DNA from: CAYJPA01 sp964371945
GTDB taxonomy: Bacteria; Chloroflexota; Chloroflexia; Thermomicrobiales; UBA6265
Assembly: GCA_964371945.1 (NCBI GenBank)
Contig: CAYJPA010000039.1
Location: 1-51,318 of the forward strand
DNA: 51,318 nt
Reading direction: 5' to 3'
The notes beneath the pieces were generated by a model. It did not search any database. It worked only from the letters and a program-made list of their open reading frames with translations, and was not told the DNA's origin. Below, piece by piece: positions 32,775-41,602 of the stretch (position 1 is its first letter; each line of letters starts with the position of its first letter). The position numbers and the translations under genes are program-made.

Positions 32775-32920
32775 AAGGGCGCGGGCGGTAGATTGGTACA
32801 TTCGGGTTACCGTAGGTCCTACCCGGACCGTGACGCAAACGTTACTCTCGAACTCATGAATTAGGACCGTCCTCACATCCGTCACAAGCAGAGCGCTTGC
32901 CAACGGGAGCGAAAAGCGGC

Positions 32921-33994
32921 GTGAATGCGATCAACAAAGCAACCTCTTCCGACGAGCTCGCGGCAATCGCGGCGGAAGCTAGACGAGAATTGGCCTCGGC
33001 CGAGACCCGGCTCGGCGCCCTGCTCGAACGCGCTCAGGAAATCGCAGCAACCGCTTTCAAGGATCACGCGGAGCTTCAACGGTTCCTCGAGGAGTTCGGC
33101 CTCGAGCCGGAGGTTTATCGAAATGCGGTCAGTGCCCAGGATGGGACCGGACCTTTGTTCGACGTTGACGCGATGCGAGCCGGAGCCGCGGAATTAAAGG
33201 AGGATCTCGCTCGATCCAGCGCGTTGGAATCGAATCTCGAGATCGTAGTCCATATCCTTCAAGCGACCAACCAGCAGCTCGCTCCAGATCAAGCCTTCCG
33301 GCAAGTGCAGGACACAACCGACCTCCGCTTGCAACAAGCGATGAATTCAGCCCGCGAAGACGAACGACGCCGGCTGGCCCGCGAGATCCACGACGGTCCC
33401 GCGCAGGTGCTCAGCAATGCGATCTTTGCGGTGCATACGGCCGAGCAGATCGCGAAGCGGGCGCCTGGTCAGGTAATCGAGGAGCTTGCCCAACTGCGGG
33501 AACTGTTGAAGGACGGAGTGGCGGAGATCCGGCGATTTATGTTCGATCTGCGGCCAACAATGCTCCAGGATTTGGGACTCGGTCCCACGCTCGCCCGCTA
33601 TGTTTACGACTACAGCCGGTTCTTCGCGAAACGAGTCGGGCTCGCATGCGATGAATCGCTACCGCCTCTTTCGCCCGATCAGGAGCTCACGATTTTCCGG
33701 CTGGTGCAGGAAGCGCTGCAAAACGTTCACAAACATGGCGGCCCCGGTGCGGAAGCATCGGTGACCTTGACGACATTCGGCAGTACGCTCGAATTGACGA
33801 TCGCCGACACCGGTCGCGGTTTCGACCTGGCCGCCATCACGCCACGTCCAGGGCAGGGAGCTGGGCTCCCGGGCATGAAAGAGCGAGCAAATCTGGTCGG
33901 CGGAGAACTGCTCGTCACGAGCGAAGCCGGCTTAGGCACAACCATCGTACTCAGAATGCCGCTCCGGGGGCATACCGGTCCGCTTCGCTCGTGA
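32921..33994 (+). CDS. Soluble sensor histidine kinase (HisKA_3/DegS-type)
   Basis: A 357-residue kinase with no membrane segment. The first 140 residues are helical and coiled-coil-like (AAIAAEARRELASAETRLGA) with no recognised sensor domain. The HisKA_3 dimerisation helix carries the phosphorylated histidine in RRRLAREIHDGPAQVLSNA (H157). The ATPase part has the N-box VQEALQNVHKHGGPG, DTGRGFDL and GAGLPGMKERANLVGG. GTG at 32921 follows GGGAG at 11 bases; TTG at 32897 is an alternative. The response regulator starts 34 bases later, so the two form a DegS/DegU-like pair. Being cytoplasmic, it probably senses an internal signal or a partner protein. Confidence 0.9.
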   Translation: MNAINKATSSDELAAIAAEARRELASAETRLGALLERAQEIAATAFKDHAELQRFLEEFGLEPEVYRNAVSAQDGTGPLFDVDAMRAGAAELKEDLARSSALESNLEIVVHILQATNQQLAPDQAFRQVQDTTDLRLQQAMNSAREDERRRLAREIHDGPAQVLSNAIFAVHTAEQIAKRAPGQVIEELAQLRELLKDGVAEIRRFMFDLRPTMLQDLGLGPTLARYVYDYSRFFAKRVGLACDESLPPLSPDQELTIFRLVQEALQNVHKHGGPGAEASVTLTTFGSTLELTIADTGRGFDLAAITPRPGQGAGLPGMKERANLVGGELLVTSEAGLGTTIVLRMPLRGHTGPLRS

Positions 33995-34027
33995 CGCGGA
34001 TCACATTGACGAAACGGGGGAATTGAC

Positions 34028-34732
34028 GTGAATCGCATTCAAGTGTTGATTGTCGACGATCATCCGCTGTTTCGGCGCGGCGTTCGCTGGAGTCTCGAAA
34101 ACGAGCCTGACATCCTCGTCGTCGGCGAAGCCGGCGACGGGCAAACCGCGGTGCAACAGGCAGACTTGTTAGTGCCTGATGTCGTACTGATCGACATCAA
34201 TATGCCGCAAATGAGCGGTCTCGAGGTGACGCGTCTGCTAAAGCGGCGTCATCCGCAAACCGGCGTGATCATCCTTACGATGCACGAGGACGACGAGCAG
34301 CTCTTCCACGCGATTCGGGTCGGGGCAGCCGCCTATTGCACCAAGGATGTCGAGGCCGAAGAGATCATCAAGCTCATTCGTAAGGTTGCGCGGGGTGAGT
34401 ATCTGATCAACGAGAACGTGCTCTCGCGACCATTCGTGGCGTCGCGCGTGCTCGATCAATTCCGCGAGCTCTCGCACATGGATCAGGCACACGAAGGCGT
34501 TTTCTCGCCGCTGACGCCGCGAGAAGTCGAGATTCTCGATTGCGTAGCGCAGGGCAACTCCAACAAAGAGATTGCGCGCATCCTCAGCATTTCCGACCAA
34601 ACGGTGAAGAACCACATCACGTCAATCTTGCGCAAGCTGGCCGTGAACGACCGCACGCAGGCCGTGATCTATGCGCTGCGCCACGGTTGGATCAAGCTGA
34701 GCGAAGAGCAGACCAGCACGCTCGTCCGGTAA
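34028..34732 (+). CDS. NarL/LuxR-family response regulator
   Basis: Transcription factor partner of the adjacent kinase, 234 residues. The receiver domain has the acidic pocket D10-D11 (LIVDDHPLFRRGV), the phospho-acceptor D56 in VVLIDINMPQMSGLEV, T84 (ILTMHED) and K106 (AYCTKDVEAEE). A linker is followed by a LuxR-type helix-turn-helix (LTPREVEILDCVAQGNSNKE, ARILSISDQTVKNHITSIL). Start is GTG at 34028 with GGGGG seven bases ahead. Targets are unknown; autoregulation through the palindrome at 32812 is possible. Confidence 0.94.
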   Translation: MNRIQVLIVDDHPLFRRGVRWSLENEPDILVVGEAGDGQTAVQQADLLVPDVVLIDINMPQMSGLEVTRLLKRRHPQTGVIILTMHEDDEQLFHAIRVGAAAYCTKDVEAEEIIKLIRKVARGEYLINENVLSRPFVASRVLDQFRELSHMDQAHEGVFSPLTPREVEILDCVAQGNSNKEIARILSISDQTVKNHITSILRKLAVNDRTQAVIYALRHGWIKLSEEQTSTLVR

Positions 34733-34761
34733 TCAATTCGACGACCGGGGCAATGTGATCG

Positions 34762-35346
34762 ATGCTGACGACCCGGTTTGTGGACGCATGTGCACTCGCC
34801 AGCGCGTTGCACACAAAGCAGCTCCGCAAATTGACCTCGATTCCTTATGTAGCTCATCTGATGTCGGTTGCCGCGCTTGTATTGGAGCACGGAGGCGCGG
34901 AAGATGAGGCAATTGCTGCTTTGCTTCACGATGAGATCGAGGACCAAGGGGGTCCCGGCGCACGCGACATGATCCGATTAAGATCTGGTGACGCCGTCGT
35001 CGAGATCGTTGACGGGTGTACGGACGCCGAAACAATCCCGAAACCACCCTGGAAAGAACGCAAAGAGGCCTATATCGCCCACCTCGCGACCGCTTCTCCC
35101 TCGGTTCGTCTCGTTTCCGCCGCCGGCAAACTGCACAACGCACGTGCCATCCTGTTCGACTACCGGAATCTCAAAGATGATCTCTGGGGGCGATTCAACG
35201 TTGGTGGCGCCGAAACGCTCTGGTACTACCGCGCATTGGTCGATGCATTCCAGACAGTCGAATCAACGTCGCTCGTTGAGGAATTGGCGCGGACGGCCGA
35301 AGAACTGGAACGTCTTGTAACATTCCAAAGCTCCGCGGAGTCGTAA
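34762..35346 (+). CDS. HD-domain phosphohydrolase, SpoT/MESH1-like
   Basis: A 194-residue protein matching the (p)ppGpp hydrolase HD fold: residues TSIPYVAHLMSVAALVLEHG, EAIAALLHDEIEDQGG and a later KLHNARAILFDYR correspond to the metal ligands and substrate pocket of RelA/SpoT hydrolase domains. No synthetase, TGS or ACT domain is present, so it resembles a small stand-alone alarmone hydrolase. The third metal aspartate region reads VSAAGKLHNAR rather than the common KLADRLHN, so activity is uncertain. It lies 29 bases after the response regulator and is probably in the same operon. Confidence 0.85.
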   Translation: MLTTRFVDACALASALHTKQLRKLTSIPYVAHLMSVAALVLEHGGAEDEAIAALLHDEIEDQGGPGARDMIRLRSGDAVVEIVDGCTDAETIPKPPWKERKEAYIAHLATASPSVRLVSAAGKLHNARAILFDYRNLKDDLWGRFNVGGAETLWYYRALVDAFQTVESTSLVEELARTAEELERLVTFQSSAES

Positions 35347-35512
35347 TCAACGCCGGCTTAATTGTTTTTCCAGGTAGGTTCGAGATTGTTTGAAGTGAGC
35401 AATCGATCGGCTCGGTCCGCGATGCAGTCGGTTGCCCGGCCGTTTCTTTGGACTGCAGCTCGAACGGACGAACGCGCAATGGCGACGCGCGACCAGGAGT
35501 TTCGTTGCTGGG

Positions 35513-36289
35513 TCAGGTGAGATTCGCGCCGCCGGTCACATCGATTGCCGCGCCGGTGATGAAATCAGCTTCGGGACCACATATAAAAACCACGACCCGG
35601 GCCACATCTTCGGGGGTTTCCAGGCGACCAAGCGGCGTCAGTCGCAAATAGTCGTCGACCACTCCTTCGACAGATTTGCCTCGCAACGCTGCCTCCCATT
35701 CGAGCTCGCGTGCCTGCATCCCGGTCGCGACAAACCCCGGGCAGACGCAGTTAACCCTGATCCCATACGGCCCAAGCTCCACCGCGGCCGATTTTGTGAA
35801 GCCAATGCAGGCCCACTTCGAAGCCGCGTAGTGGGCGAGCAACGGTGTCGCGCGCTTGCCGGCCATCGACGCCGTGTTGACGATGCAACCGGATCGCCTA
35901 CTCATCATTCCCGGCAATACCGCCCGGGTGACGAGAAAGACACCCTTGGCATTGACGTCCATATTGAAATCCCAATCCTGCTCCGTAAGGTCCCAAACGG
36001 ACTTCATGCTCGATACGCCGGCATTGTTGACGAGAACATCGAGTGAGCCGAGGGTTGACTCAACCTGGGCAATCGCTGACTCCGCGCTGTCCGATGAAGT
36101 CACATCGAGCCGAAGCGCAACAGAGTTCGGTAATCCTGCCGCAACTCGTTCGGCGGATTCGATGTCGAGATCGCTCACCGCCACGTGTGCGCCGTCGCTC
36201 GCCAATGCGAGCGCGATTGCCCGGCCGATACCCGTTCCCGCTCCGGTCACCAGCGCAACTTTTCCGCTGAGCTCTCCATCTCCAGCCAC
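35513..36289 (-). CDS. Short-chain dehydrogenase/reductase
   Basis: A 258-residue classical SDR that oxidises or reduces an alcohol/ketone with NAD(P). It shows the cofactor motif VTGAGTGIGRAIALALA, D62-type acidic residues after the second strand (VAVSDLDIES) that favour NAD, LVNNAGVSS, the catalytic serine in NTASMAGKR, and YAASKWA with the active-site Tyr and Lys. PGFVATGM and GGANLT close the family pattern. GTG start with AGGGAG upstream. It is divergent from the sugar ABC operon, and SDRs of this type often act on the transported sugar or polyol, but the substrate is unknown. Confidence 0.92.
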   Translation of the reverse strand: MAGDGELSGKVALVTGAGTGIGRAIALALASDGAHVAVSDLDIESAERVAAGLPNSVALRLDVTSSDSAESAIAQVESTLGSLDVLVNNAGVSSMKSVWDLTEQDWDFNMDVNAKGVFLVTRAVLPGMMSRRSGCIVNTASMAGKRATPLLAHYAASKWACIGFTKSAAVELGPYGIRVNCVCPGFVATGMQARELEWEAALRGKSVEGVVDDYLRLTPLGRLETPEDVARVVVFICGPEADFITGAAIDVTGGANLT

Positions 36290-36430
36290 GGTCCAAACTC
36301 CCTAGCTAAACTCGCGAGCACACCGTAAGGAGTCCCGAACAAGTCGCCACCGCGATCTTGCCTCTGATTGACCACGTTCTGTTGACACCGAACACGGCCA
36401 CGGGTAACCTCGGGTCATCGAACTGTCAGC
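36290..36430. other. Divergent promoter region of SDR and sugar ABC operon
   Basis: These 141 bases separate two divergently transcribed units and should hold promoters for both. I see no clear -35/-10 pair or operator palindrome. Confidence 0.35.
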
Positions 36431-37357
36431 GTGGGCGCCTCTTCAGACTTGGGGATGTTACCTTTGGTACAGCCGACCTACTCAGCGCCGTTCCAGGTCG
36501 CACCATTGCGCAACCGGCGGCGTGGACCCGGTGCGGGCAGGATCGCAACGCACCTCATATTGTCAGTTGCCTCCCTCACGATTCTGCTCCCCGTACTTTG
36601 GACCGCGCGGACCTCGTTCGGTTCGCCCGATTTGGCCTACAGACCTGGCGACCTGTGGTTTTCTCCGACCTTCGACAATTATCGTAAGATCTTCGTCGAT
36701 CAGCGGTTCCAAAACTATCTCTGGAACTCGCTCTGGATCGGAGTCGCCACCGCGATCGTGTGTCTGCTCATCGGTTCCTTTGCCGGCTATTCGATCGCCA
36801 GGTATCGTACCGGTGGCGCGCCGCTCAGACTCGCGATTCTCGGAACGCAAATGTTGCCGCCGGTGACCCTCGTCATTCCGCTCTTTTTGTTGATCAGGCA
36901 GAAAGTCGAGTTGCTCGGCACGGAGATCAGCCTGCTCGATCGCGGCTGGACGCTGGTCGCTGTCTATCTCTCGTTCAACTTGCCATTTGTGGTCTGGATT
37001 CTGATCGGTTTTTTCCAATCGATCCCGCGTGAGATTGAAGAAGCCGCGAGGGCCGATGGCGCCTCGCAGTTTCAGGCATTTCGGCAGATCGTACTACCCG
37101 TGTCGTTGCCGGGCATGCTCGCTGCCGGTGTGTTCGCATTCGTGTTGAGCTGGAACGAGTTCTTGTTCGCGCTCATTCTGACCGGCCGGGAGAGTCGTAC
37201 GATGCCGGTCGCGCTTTCTTCGCTGATGACATCGCAGGGTAATCAAGTCGGAGCGATTTGTGCCGCTACGGTCGCGATGATGCTGCCGATCGTTGCCTTG
37301 ACCTGGGTGATTCAGCGATTTCTCGTGCGCGGTCTCACGTTCGGAGCGGTCAAGTAG
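36431..37357 (+). CDS. Carbohydrate ABC transporter permease, MalG type
   Basis: Inner-membrane subunit of a sugar importer. The 308-residue protein has about six helices, a first one in THLILSVASLTILLPVLW, and the ATPase-docking EAA motif EIEEAARADGASQFQAFRQI typical of MalG-like proteins, then FVLSWNEFLFALILTG. GTG at 36431 is given; the ATG at 36455 is a fair alternative without a clear ribosome site for either. It is the first gene of the unit; the binding protein follows after about 60 bases. No ATPase gene lies nearby, so the transporter probably shares an MsmK/UgpC-like ATPase encoded elsewhere. Confidence 0.92.
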   Translation: MGASSDLGMLPLVQPTYSAPFQVAPLRNRRRGPGAGRIATHLILSVASLTILLPVLWTARTSFGSPDLAYRPGDLWFSPTFDNYRKIFVDQRFQNYLWNSLWIGVATAIVCLLIGSFAGYSIARYRTGGAPLRLAILGTQMLPPVTLVIPLFLLIRQKVELLGTEISLLDRGWTLVAVYLSFNLPFVVWILIGFFQSIPREIEEAARADGASQFQAFRQIVLPVSLPGMLAAGVFAFVLSWNEFLFALILTGRESRTMPVALSSLMTSQGNQVGAICAATVAMMLPIVALTWVIQRFLVRGLTFGAVK

Positions 37358-37416
37358 CAGGCGGCCGGTGCGGCCGCTGTTCGAAGCGTAGACAAGTTGA
37401 AAGGAGTCTTGAAATT

Positions 37417-38775
37417 ATGAGCCTCACGGACAAAACACGATTTCCACTTTCGTTGGACCGGCGACGGCTGCTTCAGGCGGCGGGGGCGTCTGGGCTCGCT
37501 ATAGCGACCGCCAACCACTGGTCCGGTTCCGCCGGCGCTCAAGAAACGACCTACTCGCGAGCCTTCGAAGGCACGACGCTCAACGCGTTGATGGAAGACT
37601 TGCTCGAGACGACATTGATCGAGGAGATGCTTCCGGACTTCGAGGCGCTGACCGGTATCAAGGTTCAGTTCGAGAAAGTCGTCTACCCGGTGATGCACGA
37701 CAAGCTCGTTCCTCAGCTTCTCCTCGGAGAGGGCAGCGGCACCTACGACTTCCTCGAAGTCGACTTCTACTGGGTTTACGAGTTCGCCCGGTCAGGATGG
37801 GTTGAAGATCTCGGTCAACGGATTGCCGGTAGTGGTGGCGCGGTCGACCTCAGCCGCTATACCGATGCGGTGCTCCAGATTGGCTCGGTCGTTGACGGCA
37901 GCAACTTCTACATTCCGATGTACGTCTACCCGATGGGTTTGCTTTACCGCAAGGATTTGCTTGAGGATCAGGCCTTCAAGGATTCCTACAAAGCAATTGC
38001 CGGGGTCGATCTGGCGCTCCCGGCGAGCGTGGATGAATACGTGGCGGCGATCAAGGCAATCAATCAAATCACGCCCGGCGAGCTCTATGGCGCCGCGATG
38101 CAGGGAATGCAAGGCGATCCGATTGTGATGGAGTTCTGCAACTACCTCTTCGGCGTGGGCGGCTCTTTCTACAACGCCGACGTCACCGCGCCCGCGATCA
38201 ACAACGAGCTCGGTGTCAAAGCGCTAACGCTTTATGTCGACGCAATGACGAATGGCGCACAGCCGGGGGCGACCAACGCGGATCTCAACGACACCGGCGC
38301 GCTTTGGCGGCAGGGAAAGGCATTTAGTTCTGCCAGTTACCTCTTCGTTCTGGCCGATGCCGAGAACCTGGAAGACTCTCAGGTCAAGGGCAAAGGCGCC
38401 GTCACCACGATGCCGGGCGGTTCCGGACTCACGGGCGCGTGGAGCTGGGGAATCCCGAAGAGCTCGCCAAATCCTGATGCCGCTTGGGAGTTCATCAAGT
38501 GGGTCGAGTCGCCGGAGGTGGCGATGAAACGCGCTCTCGGCGGCAGCGTAGCCGCGCAGAAGGCGCCGTATGAGAACGCCGAATACGTGACGAAGTATCC
38601 ATGGATGAGCCAGGTCAAGGACCTCGTTGCGACCGGCCAGGGTCTGCCGGCTGTGACAAAGCAGGCACAGCTTGTCGAGATCATGGGCCGCCATCTGAGC
38701 GATGCCGTTTCCGGCGGCAAGGTGCCCCAGGAGGCGATGGATGCGGCAGCCGAGGAGTTGAAAGAGCTGCTTTAG
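37417..38775 (+). CDS. ABC transporter sugar-binding protein, family 1
   Basis: Secreted receptor of 452 residues. The leader LDRRRLLQAAGASGLAIATA has a twin-arginine pattern and is followed by AGAQ, a likely cleavage region. The mature part shows TLNALMEDLLETTLIEEMLP, FEALTGIKVQFEKVVYPVMH, and GTYDFLEVDFYWVYEFARSG, all usual in family 1 solute-binding proteins. The ATG at 37417 has AAGGAG ten bases upstream. It lies between the two permease genes, an uncommon order, and is followed by a strong stem-loop at 38797-38824. The sugar is not predictable. Confidence 0.92.
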   Translation: MSLTDKTRFPLSLDRRRLLQAAGASGLAIATANHWSGSAGAQETTYSRAFEGTTLNALMEDLLETTLIEEMLPDFEALTGIKVQFEKVVYPVMHDKLVPQLLLGEGSGTYDFLEVDFYWVYEFARSGWVEDLGQRIAGSGGAVDLSRYTDAVLQIGSVVDGSNFYIPMYVYPMGLLYRKDLLEDQAFKDSYKAIAGVDLALPASVDEYVAAIKAINQITPGELYGAAMQGMQGDPIVMEFCNYLFGVGGSFYNADVTAPAINNELGVKALTLYVDAMTNGAQPGATNADLNDTGALWRQGKAFSSASYLFVLADAENLEDSQVKGKGAVTTMPGGSGLTGAWSWGIPKSSPNPDAAWEFIKWVESPEVAMKRALGGSVAAQKAPYENAEYVTKYPWMSQVKDLVATGQGLPAVTKQAQLVEIMGRHLSDAVSGGKVPQEAMDAAAEELKELL

Positions 38776-38796
38776 CCGATGTCGATCTCACACTCG

Positions 38797-38824
38797 AACC
38801 CCGTGAGCCGTTGCTCACGGGGTT
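38797..38824 (+). promoter_or_regulatory. Stem-loop between sugar-binding-protein and permease genes
   Basis: AACCCCGTGAGC (38797-38808) pairs perfectly with GCTCACGGGGTT (38813-38824) around a CGTT loop, with no T-run after it. As in the peptide operon, it sits just after the binding-protein gene and could protect that message or partly stop transcription before the second permease. Confidence 0.65.
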
Positions 38825-38866
38825 CGGCGTGCCGAACGCTCCGCCGTTCGTCTGCCTGGGCCCTAC

Positions 38867-39772
38867 ATGTCATCAACACCAGCCGGCAAACTTTCAATCC
38901 TGGGTCGCTTGATTCCATTTCGAGTCAGGATGGTCGTGCCGACGATTCTGGCGTTGCTGCTGGTTGTCGGGTTTCCCCTTGGATACTCACTCTGGATTTC
39001 GTTTCATGATTATGATCTGACCGAGGGCGGCATTGGAGACTTTCGTGGTCTCTACAACTTCCGCCGCATCATCGACATGGACCCGTTTCACGTCGCCGCA
39101 CAGAACACGGCGGTCCTGACAATCTCTGTAGTCACGGTCGAGCTCATGCTCGCACTCGGGCTGGCAATGCTCCTGAACCAACCTGGATTGAGATTCAAGA
39201 ACCTCTATCTCGCGATTCTCCTTATTCCGTTGCTTGTCAGCCCCGTCGCGGTCGGACTGATCTGGAAGCTGCTGCTCCACCCAGATCTCGGTGCGATCAA
39301 CCGGGCGCTCGACGGCATCGGATTGCCCGGTCAGGAGTGGTTAGGTCTCCAATCGACCGCGATGCCGGCGGTTATCGGGGTCGACACCTGGCACGAAACA
39401 TCGCTGTTGCTCGTGATTCTGCTGGCGGGACTGACCTCTTTACCGCGCGATCCGGTTGAGGCGGCAACGGTCGACGGCGCAAGCAAATGGCAGGTCTTCC
39501 ACTCGATCACCCTGCCGCTCCTAGCGCCCGTGATGCTCGTCGCCGTGCTCATTCGTATGATCGCGGCGATGAAGACCTATGACCTGATTTACATCTTGAC
39601 CAGCGGAGGACCTGGGAGCTCGACCGAAACGATCTCATACCGGATCTGGAAATTGGGATTCACCGCGCTCGACATGGGGAAAGCTGGTGCGGCCTCGATT
39701 TTGCTGCTGCTCGCTATCCTCTTGATGACGATTGTGCTGACGAGGGTTATGGAGATCGACCTAGAAGCATAG
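38867..39772 (+). CDS. Carbohydrate ABC transporter permease, MalF type
   Basis: The second channel subunit of the sugar importer, 301 residues, with six predicted helices beginning MVVPTILALLLVVGFPLGYS, the RRIIDMDPFHVAAQNTAVLT segment and the ATPase-docking EAA loop PVEAATVDGASKWQVFHSIT. ATG at 38867 lacks a clear ribosome site, as expected if translation is modest relative to the binding protein. Its stop codon (TAG at 39770-39772) abuts the mutL stop on the other strand with no gap. Confidence 0.93.
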   Translation: MSSTPAGKLSILGRLIPFRVRMVVPTILALLLVVGFPLGYSLWISFHDYDLTEGGIGDFRGLYNFRRIIDMDPFHVAAQNTAVLTISVVTVELMLALGLAMLLNQPGLRFKNLYLAILLIPLLVSPVAVGLIWKLLLHPDLGAINRALDGIGLPGQEWLGLQSTAMPAVIGVDTWHETSLLLVILLAGLTSLPRDPVEAATVDGASKWQVFHSITLPLLAPVMLVAVLIRMIAAMKTYDLIYILTSGGPGSSTETISYRIWKLGFTALDMGKAGAASILLLLAILLMTIVLTRVMEIDLEA

Positions 39773-41497
39773 CTAGCGCCGACTAAATTGCTTCTCCAGA
39801 TCGGTTTGACTCATTAGCAGCATGGTCGGGCGGCCGTGACCGCAGGCCCTTGGATGGCGCGTGCGCTCGAGCTGCGACACAAGCTCACGCATCTCCTGTA
39901 GGCTCAGTTGCTGACCGGCGCGAATCGAGGTGTGGCAGGCCGCGCTGATCGCGACTGAATCCAGCCACGACGTGCCGACTCCGCCTGATGCCAACTCCGC
40001 CAGGATCAATCGAAATCGCTCACGGAAGTCGACGCCTGTCACGATAGCCGGCACGGCACGGATCGCGACCGTGCCGTCGCCAAACGGATCGACCTCGAAA
40101 CCGATCTCGCGCAATTCCTCGAGCGAGCGCTCGAACACCGCCGATTCCTCGGGCGTGAGCTCGACCAGCATCGGATCGAGCAGTGGCTGCCGGTCGACGC
40201 CGTTCGCCTGCAGTTGACCCTGGATCTTCTCGTACATCACACGCTCATGCGCGGCATGTTGATCGATCAGATAGAGCCCCTCTGGTCCCTCGGCAATGAT
40301 GTATGTGCCGCTGACCTGTCCCAGCACGCGCAACACCGGGAGTGAGCGGGGAGTGATTTGTGGAGTTTTCGGTGCGTCGACCTCTTCGTGAGCGTGGCCG
40401 TTTTGCACTTCGACGGGCATTGCGACGAAGGCGGTCTGTCGTTCGTAAGGTCGTTCCGGCGGCGGCGAGAAACCGATCCGTGGGAGCTCATCGCGCGGCG
40501 CTTTCGCGAGCGATGAGTGCACCGAGCGCTGCACAGCCCGGAAGACTGATCGCTCGTCGGCGAACTTCACCTCGGATTTGGTCGGATGAACATTGACATC
40601 GACCGCCGCCGCATCGACCCGAATCTGGATCAGCGCGACCGGATGACGCCCGACCATCAACAGGCTGTGATACGCCTCTTCGATCGCGAAGGTCAATTGG
40701 CGATTCTGGATCCAGCGGCCGTTGACGAAGAGCAGCATCTGCTGCCGGTGCGAGCGGTTGACCGCCGGCGCGCAGACCCATCCCGAGACATCGACCCTGG
40801 CCACCGCGGCATCGAGATCGAGTGGCTCGATCAAGATCGCGCCGTTTCCGACCTCGGGGCCGAGCGCTCCAGTCGCGGCCGAAACAAGATCGGCCGAGCC
40901 GTCGGTTCCTAGCAGGCGTCGCCCATCCGATTCGAGACTGAATTGAATCCAGTGATAGGCGGCGGCATAGGCGGCCACGATCCGGCCGATGTTTCCCGCC
41001 TCGGTGCTCGCCTGGCGCAGGAATTTGCGGCGGGCCGGAATGTTCGCGAAGAGCTCGCGGACCGAGACCGTCGTGCCGAGCGGCGCACCGGTCAGGACAA
41101 CATCGCGACCTTCGCCAAAATCGACTTCCAGCAGAGCCCCACCGGACGAGTCCGCCGTTCGAGTACGAATGGACAGCCGCGAGACCGCCGCGATGCTCGG
41201 CAGCGCTTCGCCGCGAAATCCCAGCGTGTGGAGTTGATCGAGATCCGCAAAGGACTTGAGTTTTGACGTGGCGTGGCGCTGGATGGCGATCGAAAGCTCA
41301 GACGCGGGGATGCCGCAACCGTCGTCGGTGATCTCGATCAGATCGACCCCTCCGCCGCGAATGACAATCGAGATCCGGCGGGCGCCGGCATCGAGCGAGT
41401 TCTCGAGCAGCTCTTTGACGACCGACGCCGGCCGTTCAACAACCTCGCCGGCGGCGATCTTGCCAATCGTTTCGTTTGTCAGAATCTGGATGGTCAT
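39773..41497 (-). CDS. mutL: DNA mismatch repair protein MutL (endonuclease type)
   Basis: Coordinates mismatch repair after MutS recognises a mispair. The 574-residue protein has the GHKL ATPase N-terminus (IGKIAAGEVVERPASVVKEL, LENSLDAGARRISI, DDGCGIP, LGFRGEALPSIA) and a C-terminal domain with the metal-dependent nicking motif DQHAAHERVMYEK (D412 onward), SAACHTSIRAGQQLS and ACGHGRPTMLL. These show a latent endonuclease, as expected in lineages without MutH. The ATG at 41497 gives the typical N-terminus MTIQILTNETIG; an in-frame start at 41575 is rejected. mutS is not in the window. The stop abuts a convergent ABC permease gene. Confidence 0.96.
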   Translation of the reverse strand: MTIQILTNETIGKIAAGEVVERPASVVKELLENSLDAGARRISIVIRGGGVDLIEITDDGCGIPASELSIAIQRHATSKLKSFADLDQLHTLGFRGEALPSIAAVSRLSIRTRTADSSGGALLEVDFGEGRDVVLTGAPLGTTVSVRELFANIPARRKFLRQASTEAGNIGRIVAAYAAAYHWIQFSLESDGRRLLGTDGSADLVSAATGALGPEVGNGAILIEPLDLDAAVARVDVSGWVCAPAVNRSHRQQMLLFVNGRWIQNRQLTFAIEEAYHSLLMVGRHPVALIQIRVDAAAVDVNVHPTKSEVKFADERSVFRAVQRSVHSSLAKAPRDELPRIGFSPPPERPYERQTAFVAMPVEVQNGHAHEEVDAPKTPQITPRSLPVLRVLGQVSGTYIIAEGPEGLYLIDQHAAHERVMYEKIQGQLQANGVDRQPLLDPMLVELTPEESAVFERSLEELREIGFEVDPFGDGTVAIRAVPAIVTGVDFRERFRLILAELASGGVGTSWLDSVAISAACHTSIRAGQQLSLQEMRELVSQLERTRHPRACGHGRPTMLLMSQTDLEKQFSRR

Positions 41498-41602
41498 TGC
41501 GGGTCGATAGACTCCTGGCGCAAGGCTACCATGCCACCTAAAGCGAACATCCGTCCATCGTTGCGACCACACCATTCCGATGCCGAAGCTCCGTGGTCAG
41601 GT

